Positions 55,861-64,000 of a stretch of DNA of 64,000 nt are shown one piece after another. This DNA comes from Buddleja alternifolia. Taxonomy: Eukaryota > Streptophyta > Magnoliopsida > Lamiales > Scrophulariaceae. The stretch's first letter is position 1. Each line of letters opens with the position of its first letter. The stretch covers positions 13,769,134 to 13,833,133 of the forward strand of contig CM033401.1 of assembly GCA_019426215.1 (NCBI GenBank), read 5' to 3'. Under the pieces are notes generated by a model. It saw nothing but the letters and a program-made list of their open reading frames with translations. It made no database searches and was not told the DNA's origin. Position numbers and translations under genes: made by a program.

Positions 55861-56451
55861 AAATTAGAAGATGTAGCAAGAGACAAAAACGAGTCTAACT
55901 TAGGCTCAATAATTTTACAGTTTTAATCAAAATGTAATAATTAGTTTAAAAGTGTAATTTGCAAGAATATTGCCCAATAAGGGCATTATTGTAAAATATT
56001 ACATGGAGCTGACGAAGGCAATGACGTCAGAAGTTAATAATCAGAGTAGACAAGTGGCCGACAAAGTCAAAGAGGCTTTTAACAAAAAATCAAAAGTTAA
56101 AGAATCGACAAAATAAAAACGAGGACAGCTGCACAATAAAAGTGGCCAGAAATGGAAGACAGTTGTTATTAAAGGACAAGTTGAGACGTATGCAGGGACG
56201 TCAGCAAACATTAAACAAGTTTGAATTCCGTATTTGAAGTATGCGGATGCCTTTAAAGAGTGAAGAAGGAAGCAAAAGGAGATCATCATTCATTCCTCTC
56301 CTACTCTTCAAAAATTGAAGAGCTTAGAATGAAAAAAGTTTGTGTAATAATTTTAATTTTCATTCTGAGTACATGGTGATTTCCCCAAAGAGTATAGCCC
56401 TCTCTTATACATGAGAGGCTAACTAGTTTTCTCCTCCAATAGCAGAGTAGA
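55861..56451 (+). promoter_or_regulatory. EPRV copy 3 promoter with two bZIP site pairs
   Basis: Pair A: TGACG 56010-56014 and TGACGTCA 56022-56029. Pair B: GACGT 56185 and 56197. Both pairs have 12-bp spacing. Otherwise as in copy 2. Confidence 0.65.
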
Positions 56452-56460
56452 ATATATCTA

Positions 56461-56856
56461 AGGAAAAAAACATTAAACCCTCCAAACTTTGCCCATTTTT
56501 ACACCTTTTTATAGATAATTTTTTTTTTCACTTTACCTCCTAACCTTTTTCAAAGTAGCACTTTTTTATATAAAAGCATGTGCCGGTCATGTGCCAATTT
56601 TAAAAGCATATTAGTCACTTATGGTGAGATTTTTGGTGTAATTACAATTTTGTCATTATTTGATTCTTCCAAACTTAATTTTACTTCTTCCACACTTGAT
56701 TTTTGCTTTATCCACACTTGATTTTGCTTCTTCCAATTCATCTTCCCCAAATTTCTTATCACTATTCATCTCCTCCATGGATTTTCTTCCAAAAGCTTTC
56801 AAACACACACACACATGCACACACATATATATCTATATACACACAAAATCGCACAC

Positions 56857-56898
<42 letters not shown>

Positions 56899-57154
56899 AA
56901 TAAAAAAGAAGAAGAAGAACAATTTTTTGATTTTTTTAATATATAATTATTTAGTTAAAAAAATTTAATTATTTAAATGACAAATTTACCCTTAAATAGT
57001 GCACATGATGGAATCTCGATGGAATATTCCACCAAAATATTCCTTTATATAAAAAATTGCAAAACCCGCATAGTTGAGAAGGCAAAGTGAAAAAAAAGGT
57101 TATATAAAAAAGTGCAAAAAACACCATAGTTTGGGAGGTTTTTTGTTTTTTCCC
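56461..57154. mobile_element. MULE-type MITE, copy 3
   Basis: 694 bp; the first base is changed to A. Flanked by ATATATCTA at 56452-56460 and 57155-57163. About 100 bp longer than in units 1 and 2 (56945-57055), which may be the older length. Confidence 0.83.
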
Positions 57155-57163
57155 ATATATCTA

Positions 57164-57632
57164 TGTAATAATAGCTTTGTTTCATCAATAAAAGTATTTA
57201 AGGCTTTTATGTTCAACCTCTGTTTTTCAAAATTTATTAATCCTTTATTCTGGAGTACTTTTTACGCCCAAAGGTAGGAAACGAAATTGGGTTGTGCTAT
57301 GTATTACTGAAGGAGCTGAGGACCTGCGAACCATCTGCTGCGGTTGTGTGGTTGGATCCAATTCGTAAAATCGAGGACTCGGAATATCCGGTGATAAAGC
57401 GGTCAACCAAAGGTATAAATTTATGAAGCTTTAATATTTTTCGAAAGCATGTTGGGCTGATTTATTTAAGGGACTATTTTGCCACTTTTGGTTAATGGGA
57501 CCAAAAGCGCTCAATCGCTGAAAACTATGAGACCAAATATGCAAGTGCTGTAAATCGGGGGACCAACAGTGCTCACCTACATACATTATGGGACCAAAAG
57601 AGCAATTTTGCTTGTTATTACCCCTTAAACCT
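57164..57632 (+). other. Probable EPRV leader and adjoining sequence, unit 3
   Basis: Equals 4086-4555. No gene seen. Confidence 0.4.
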
Positions 57633-59270
57633 GGCAAAACTGCCAATTTAGTCCGGTAGCTTTGTGCCATTGGCAATTTTAGTCCCGTTTATTTAAAATT
57701 GGCAATTTTAGTCCTCCACATTTCTCAATTTGGCAATTTGAGGTCAATTTTCACCGGAATTGACTAAATCAGCCGGAAATCCCCTTTAAATTGGGGATTT
57801 TCAATTTTCCGGCCAATTAATCTAATGTGGATGCTTGACTCGGATAAATTGCCACCTAGACTAGGGAAAAATTGCCAATTTAGTCCTGTAGCTTATTGCC
57901 TTTGGTAATTTTAGTCCCGTTGTTTTTAAATTGGCAAAATCAGGACATTAAATTTGATAAATTGGGAATTTAAGGACAATTGCCACTGGAATTTGAGAAA
58001 TTGGCCAGAATCCCAAATCAATTTGGGGATTTTTGATTTTCTGGCCAAATTTGCCTAGGTGGATAACAAGCTTGCCTACTTGGAAAGAAAATGACAAGTG
58101 TACCAATACCGATATGCCAAGTGAAAAATTACAAAAAAACCACAAAGTTTTATATTTTATACTCTTACAAACTAAAAAAATTTAAAAAATTTACAAACTA
58201 GAACATATGAATATTATTTTTCAAAAAATTATTTAAATTTAAATTAATACATATTTATTCATGGCAAAAGCAAATTTCTAGTTGACAAAATTTCATTTAA
58301 TTAAATATTAAATTACTTAATACATTTCTTAAAATTAGAAAATATATTCTGAATCATACTTTAAATATTCATACAGAAAAGTATTTTTCTAATATTATTA
58401 GTTATCTTTAACAAATTAAATAAATTTCTCAAAAAAAAAGAGGAGGGGGGGGGGAGGGGTAGGAATAAAGACGCCTACGGAGAAGGTACTGGGCGGCGGG
58501 AAAAGGGGGACCGGAGGGGGTGGCGACAGACCTTTTTTTTGTGGGTGGGTGGGTGGTGGGGGTTGGTTTGCACAGAGCTGGAGAGGATGATGTTTTTTCC
58601 CCCTTTTTTTCTTTTTGCTTTGGTAATTTCTTTTTATTTATTAAAAACTTATTCAAATAAGAAATTAGTTTGGAATATATAATTCTAGTATTTTCAATTA
58701 TTTTTTTGGATATTTTTAAAATTTTCAGATTTTTTAGAATTGTTTTTTAATTTTCTAAATTTGTTATCCATGTGAATTTTTTCACTTCAAAAATCCGTAC
58801 AAATGACAGTTTAGGTGGAATTTATTCCATGTCATCCAAGTTCAAATGTCCACATCAGCAAAATTGACTGAAAATTTGAAAATCTCCAATTGAAAGAGGT
58901 CATGTGCGGTGCACGTGTTAAATTCCGGCTAATTTAGTTAATTCCGGTGTAAATTGACCTCAAATTGCCAAATTGACAAATGTGGAGGACTAAAATAGCC
59001 AAAGGCAACAAGCTACAGGACTAAATTGGTAGTTTTGCCTAGTCTAGGTGGCACTTTATCCGAGTCAAGCGTCCACATAAGATTAATTGGCCGGAAAATT
59101 GAAAATCCCCAATTTAAAGGGGATTTCCGGCTGATTTAGTCAATTCCGGTTAAAATTGGCCTCAAATTGCCAAATTGAGAAATGTGGAGGACTAAAATTG
59201 CCAATTTTAAAGAAACGGGACTAAAATTGCCAATGGCACAAAGCTACAGGACTAAATTGACAATTTTTCC
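57633..59270. mobile_element. Foldback element with long inverted arms, unit 3
   Basis: 1638 bp, same as 43380-45020, with a G-rich patch at about 58441-58600. Both arms present. Confidence 0.75.
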
Positions 59271-59436
59271 TATAAAAGGTGATGGAACTAAACCATTTTG
59301 AAAACAACGTAAAAAAAACTAAAAAATCCCTCTGCCAAATTCAAGTCAAAGCTTGATCATTTCATAAGCCTTTCTTTTCCACAGCTCCGTAGAATATTTA
59401 CACAGATCCTCTTTATACAAAATTTTGTTATATACT

Positions 59437-59974
59437 TGATTTAGCCTGATTCTCGTCGCTAAAACAAACCAAATCCTACGACCCCAGGGGGTCAACACCA
59501 AATGATAAATATATTATATTATAGACTGGATTTGATATGATCAAACTGCCTACGTACCTAGTTGGATAAGATCAAGTCTAAACGTAGTTCAAGGAGATAG
59601 GTAATACTATATGCAATGGCTTCGTATTGTACTAGTCCAATTTTTCGATGAATATTCCAACTGTAATTTAACTCTGTATAACTAAACAGTATTGAGAGTG
59701 AATTTATTGCTTTTCCCCCTCTCATAAATGAACAAGAGGGGGTATTTATAAGTGATGAGATAACCACTATTCACGACATGACAGTTAGGCCTGCTGAGAC
59801 TGAGCAGGTGTCAAATAATGACTGGATCCATGTCATATGGGTCACCGGGTCGACGAACCGGGTCGGGTCGTAAACCGACCCGCTTAGCCATTAATATTTT
59901 TAAAGTAATCATAGCTGTATATTGTTGACCGTTGACCATGGGAGAATAAGGGGAGGAATATTTGACACTCATCA
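59437..59974 (-). repeat. Gypsy 3' LTR, unit 3
   Basis: 538 bp, followed on its right by the purine tract (minus strand GGGGGACTAAA, 59985-59975). The left flank reads ATACT where unit 2 has ATATT. Confidence 0.9.
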
Positions 59975-60792
59975 TTTAGTCCCCCTGTTCGTAGGCCTCG
60001 ACGCGTGGTCATCGTGCCTATGAACTGCACACACCAGGTGTAGAATTACTCGGATTCGGCTTACTCTTTTGCTTCGATATTTCTGCTAATGCACGAAGCT
60101 AGTAAAATGATGATTACTTCGATAGTCTTCCCCATCTTTTGTATTGAGGTAAGGGATGGTACTTCCTACTATGGTTTGGATTCAGCTTACACCTTGGTTG
60201 TGGATAAGCCACGTGTCGGGTAAGTTCATAGCGAGTGGCACCATGCGCTTTTAATGCTAGTAACTGATGTGCAGTTATATATTATTAAATAACAGATAGT
60301 GGGGTGAATGAACAGTTACCCTATCTGATATACCCATTTTAAACTTGTAACTGATATCAATTATCAGTTGTGACTTTTGATATTCCCACCCATCAGAGTT
60401 TATAAATAGGGAAACATAAAGCCCCTTTTTACTCCCTTCCATATTCAGAGAGAACTTTCGAGAGAAGAAGTGATCAAAGAAAGGTGATTTTGCAAATCTT
60501 CGAGCAATTCCTTTATTTAGTGAGTTCAAGCGAATTTTAAGGGGATTTTACCTTCACATTCGGAAAAAAGAAGAAGAAAAAGTGTTATATCCAGACCACA
60601 GTTCAGGGTTGTATAGATTAGGGCTTGTTTTCACATCCTCCTCTCTTCTTGCCAGATACCATCGTTAAGCATTTTGATTTTTCTTGTACTCGTCTGTATT
60701 CATCCTCAAATTTTTGTGGTGTGTGAGTTTATTTTTCTGCTTCGTATTCTTGTTAGCCTCGTCTATTTTCTGTTTTCAGTTGTTTTTGCATC
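59975..60792 (+). promoter_or_regulatory. Promoter and leader of the gypsy antisense gene, unit 3
   Basis: TATAAATAG at 60401-60409 and a purine-rich leader. Unlike units 1 and 2 the leader continues without a break to the ATG at 60793. Confidence 0.6.
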
Positions 60793-61946
60793 ATGGCCCG
60801 TTCAACTTCTAGGACTAGATCCGGTGAGTCTCTTGCATCGTTAGCAGGAGAGCAGGAAGTAGAACAGTTAGATTCCTTGTCCAGTACTGTGGGTGATGAT
60901 GAATTAGAAATAGATGAATACGAGGCTCAGAATAACGAGGTAAATGATGAGGTGGTAGGTGAGGATAGGGGGTCTAATCAAGAGGGTGATCAGGACGAGG
61001 AGGGAGATGACAAGGAGGAGTCTGAGGGTGAGGTGGCACATAGAGTACCTCGTGTATATCATTCTTGGAGTGGTATGCGATCCACTCTGAACCCTAGGAG
61101 ATCCCAGAGATACGAGAGAGATATTATATCTCTGAAGAGTATGATATTAGGATCCCTAGCCAAGCTGGCCGTATAGATACCTCTCCTACTGGCTATAGAA
61201 CCTTCCACCTCGCTCACTTGCAGGCAAGAGTGAGGTTTCCACTTCACCGTACCACAGTTCGAATTCTATCTAGGCTAAGGTTATGTCCCACCCAACTCTT
61301 GCCTAATTCTTATAGGCATATTAACGCTTTCATCATTCTTATGCACCATTGGGGTGCTGCGGCCTCGTTAGCCCACTTCATGGAAATGTTTAAGTTCAGT
61401 AGATCAGGGACAGGGGACGAGGGATTCTTCTATATTTCTCCTTGTAACCCTCGCGTTCGTATATTTAAGAAGAATACTTCCTTGTATGGTACGTGGAAGA
61501 ATAAGTACTTTTATATAGCCCAACCAGAATTTAAAAAGTGGAGGGTGCCTCGTGAGTGGAGGGTGGATTTACCTCATCCCAAAAATGTTGGTGAGGTCAC
61601 CTTGGGTCAACATTTTATCGAGGAACATTTCTGGCATTTATATAATGCTGACTTCCTCCTTACCGAAGGGATCTTGGTCCGATGTCAGATAAGTCATGGT
61701 TCCATTGAATCCGAAAGAGTGGGTAAGCATCGTACTTAACCAGGATCGTAGTATTATAACTGTTTTTTCTTTCATTATTCTAATATTTATCTTATTTTAT
61801 TTTTCAGGAATGGCTGAAAAAACGGCTCGTATGGAGAGGAACCTTGCGAAATGAGCTGTTTGGAGGACCAGGCGAGGTGCCGTTGCCGCAGCAACGAGGG
61901 CACAGCCTCATGCTCCCACCCCCAGTGGAGGCATGTCCGAGCCCCC
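60793..61946 (+). pseudogene. Gypsy antisense 'transposase 28' gene, N-terminal half
   Basis: It starts MARSTSRTRSGESLASLAG and has a very acidic first 90 residues (GDQDEEGDDKEESEGE). A frameshift near 61140 precedes the conserved domain: ARVRFPLHRTTVRILSRL, CPTQLLPNSYRHINAFI, GFFYISP and WKNKYFYI, matching the 'putative gypsy type transposon' (Pfam Transposase_28) pattern. An 85-bp intron is at 61723-61807 (GTAAGC...TTTCAG). TGA/TAG-type breaks continue after it (a stop after RNLAK near 61855). It is cut at 61946 by the Copia 3' LTR; the matching C-terminal half is at 13353-14558 in unit 1. Confidence 0.78.
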
Positions 61947-63410
61947 TGGTGGTCCCAAGTGGCATACGAAAGGGTCTAGAAGGACGGGGGGGTTGAATAG
62001 ACACTGAAGTCTTTTTGACTTCAAAAATTTTGTATCACTTTTAAAGATTAGAACGCTTAGGCAACTGAGTGCTTGGGTCAGACGCTTGAGTAAAGAGAAC
62101 TTAGACTTAGTGATTTTAGCAATTTACCAAAGTCGGGTAACACTTAGATCCCTTAATCAGGGTTAGCACAGCGGAAATAATTTTAAAGTTTTAGCGTTCG
62201 TTTTGGTTAAACAGTCATTTAGCAGATTAGCTTGTCTTTTTCAGAATAAATAATATAATATAAAACAAGACAATAATGAAAGTAAATGACACAAGAAATT
62301 GTAAGGTTCACTGGGTGATTTACTAAGTTGATTTTCAAAGAATCACACAGAATCTTCTACATGGTAGTAAATAGGTGAAAATGATCTCGGGCTCCTTGAT
62401 CACACAGATTTCAGTACCAATAAAGATCTTCTTCTACAAGCTTCTCTCACTCAGAAATACTGCCTGTAAGGGGTTTCAACAACTTTCTCACTCAGATGAA
62501 AGGTTGAGAGTTTTATCACAAAGGTTTGTTTGTTTTTGGAAAGATCAAACAACTTGGAATATCTCAGTAAGAATTTAGGTTTCTTCTTTGGAAGATGTTT
62601 GAGATATTTGTGACTGTCTGGAATGTATGTAAAAAGCTTGAAGGATTTTGGCTATGGAGTTTCTAAGCTTTTCCTTTGAAAGAGAATTTTAGCAGAGTTT
62701 TCTTGTGTATGTACGTATATCTCTATATCTATATATGGTTTGCAGGAGGTAAGGTATTTATAGGCAATTCTTGGGATCTGTCCGTTGGACATATGTAGGA
62801 GTGTGCCTTTCACGCGATGCGTGATTCTACCTTTTCTCTGACATTCCTGAAATCCTGCTGGTTCTGATTGGACGGGAGTAACTATAGACTCTGAAATTCT
62901 GAAAGTCTAGTAAAAAAGTGGCTTGTCCACAAGTCATAATAGCTTATCACATTTAATGCACTTATCAGGCATTTAATGCATTTGAATTTATTTTCCGTTG
63001 GAAATAAATGTCCGTTGAATGATTGCATTTAAGTCCTTCATGACTTGAGGATTTATTTTAGGTGAATCTGATACTGATCGCTGGTAGTTCTTTGAGCGCT
63101 TGCTCCATAAATCCTGAAATAGTCCTTTAGCGTTTGACAGGAGCTAAGAACAAATCTTCATCTTCATTTAACTTCAGATGCTGATTTTCAACTTCTTTTC
63201 TAATAGACTCACTCAGAATTCTATTAGCGATTCGGTATTTAATACTTAGTCTAAAATCTGTAAAGATAAAATTACAAGCCTAAACAAAATTACAAACTTT
63301 CAAACGCTTATACATTTGATCTATGAAAACAGAAACTTACATTATATTTGGGGTTTAACATAAAATCCTATCTTGTCATCATCAAAACATCTAACATGAA
63401 ATTCCTAACA
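61947..63410 (-). repeat. Copia 3' LTR, unit 3
   Basis: 1464 bp, TG...CA ends, same family as 11841-13352. TATA box (minus CTATAAATA) at 62763-62755. On the right it meets the minus-strand purine tract AAAAAGGGGGGAAT (63424-63411), so the element interior lies to the right. Left flank is CCCCC at 61942-61946. Confidence 0.93.
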
Positions 63411-63661
63411 ATTCCCCCCTTTTTGATGATGTCAAGACCTTTAACTCTTATAACTCTTTTATAGTTTAAGAGTTTAAAAGAAAAGCCCAAATAAATATAA
63501 GTTAGCGTTTGAAAGTTAGACAAGTTAGTTAGTTGTTAGATTAGCCTCAACAAGGTGTTTCAGCGTTCAATCATTCATTGAAATAATTTCAAATAAAGTG
63601 TACAAATGATCGTGCTGAGAGAAAATAACAACAACATATAAAGATAAGAAAAAGTGAGGCA
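63411..63661 (-). other. Copia 3' untranslated part with polypurine tract
   Basis: Purine tract, then about 240 bp of AT-rich non-coding sequence with AGCG motifs typical of this Copia. Confidence 0.75.
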
Positions 63662-64000
63662 TCATCTTCTTTGTCGCTTAGCGATTTCTTCTCCTTGATA
63701 GATTTCATTTGCTAGGTCCAGCAAGAGTCGATCAATATCTATCATGGTAGTGTACTGAACTTCATCAAAATCATGTCTTCTCTGTTTAGCACTTTCCTTT
63801 AACTCTAAAAATCTCTCCACCCAATCCCTCGGAAGGATTCCAAGTTCTCGGATCAAGTCATGATAAATGTCTTGTCTTCGATCATTGGTGGATTTGCAAT
63901 TTAAAGGCCTTCTAAGCGGTCCTGCATATGGAGAAAAACACATACTTTCTAAGAATTCGATGTCTAAGTCTGGAAGCCTGTACTTGCCTAGATAATATCT
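63662..64000 (-). CDS. C-terminal end of a Copia ORF, runs off the window
   Basis: Open to the window edge. It contains MCFSPYAGPLRRP, DIYHDLIRELGILPRDWVE and a helical, charged end IYQGEEIAKRQRR. It occupies the place expected for the end of the extra gene whose upstream parts lie at 5154-8026, but no overlap exists in the window to prove it. Confidence 0.5.
   Translation of the reverse strand, partial: RYYLGKYRLPDLDIEFLESMCFSPYAGPLRRPLNCKSTNDRRQDIYHDLIRELGILPRDWVERFLELKESAKQRRHDFDEVQYTTMIDIDRLLLDLANEIYQGEEIAKRQRR

Overview
This is nuclear DNA of a flowering plant, most likely a dicot. It is AT-rich, has GT-AG introns of about 85-110 bp, and is built almost entirely of nested transposable elements and integrated pararetrovirus (Caulimoviridae-like, EPRV) sequence. 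Only one candidate host gene looks intact: a small RNase H-fold gene at 34614-35246 on the minus strand. No rRNA, tRNA, CRISPR array or bacterial operon was seen.

The window is best read as three tandem copies of one unit of about 38.8 kb. Each unit runs EPRV - MULE-type MITE - foldback element - minus-strand Tat-lineage Ty3/gypsy - flank with the RNase H-like gene and a Helitron. Unit 1 (1 to about 36.2 kb) begins inside the EPRV polymerase and keeps the long gypsy interior. Unit 2 (about 36.2-49.97 kb) has lost about 27.5 kb between the Copia spacer and the Helitron. Unit 3 (from 49.97 kb) runs off the right edge. Four in-frame stop codons in the EPRV polymerase and the 9-bp target duplication around the MITE occur in all three units, so the virus was dead and the MITE in place before the unit was multiplied.

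Unit 1, left to right. EPRV reverse transcriptase, RNase H and a downstream gene of unknown function (1-2865). Viral promoter with paired bZIP sites (about 3015-3250). MITE (3466-4076). Truncated foldback arm (4556-4737). Gypsy 3' region with the promoter of an antisense gene (4738-5150). A Sirevirus-like Copia element on the minus strand (5154-13352), with an extra gene behind pol, no reverse transcriptase, gag-protease-integrase, a tRNA-Met primer site and a 1.5-kb LTR. C-terminal half of the gypsy antisense 'transposase 28' gene (13353-14558). A complete 6.0-kb CACTA transposon (14886-20899). Gypsy pol with integrase, two RNase H domains, RT and protease (21018-25037). Gypsy gag, split by a recent 6.2-kb non-autonomous LTR retrotransposon (25681-31853). 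Gypsy primer site and 5' LTR (to 33533).

Units 2 and 3 carry EPRV parts missing from unit 1: the coat-protein zinc knuckle, movement protein (nearly complete only in unit 3) and protease. They also have the full foldback element and the gypsy 3' LTR. Unit 3 ends with the N-terminal half of the antisense gypsy gene, cut by the 3' LTR of the same Copia insertion whose 5' LTR lies at 11841-13352. The two halves carry matching CCCCC target duplications, which ties the ends of the window together.

The elements are related by insertion order, not by a shared pathway. Copia, CACTA and the LTR derivative all inserted into the gypsy; the gypsy inserted next to the foldback element beside the EPRV; the block was then copied and eroded by deletions, several at short direct repeats. 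No new functional system is claimed. The least understood parts are the Copia extra gene with its own TATA box, the EPRV downstream gene, and the conserved paired TGACG/GACGT arrangement in the EPRV promoter.
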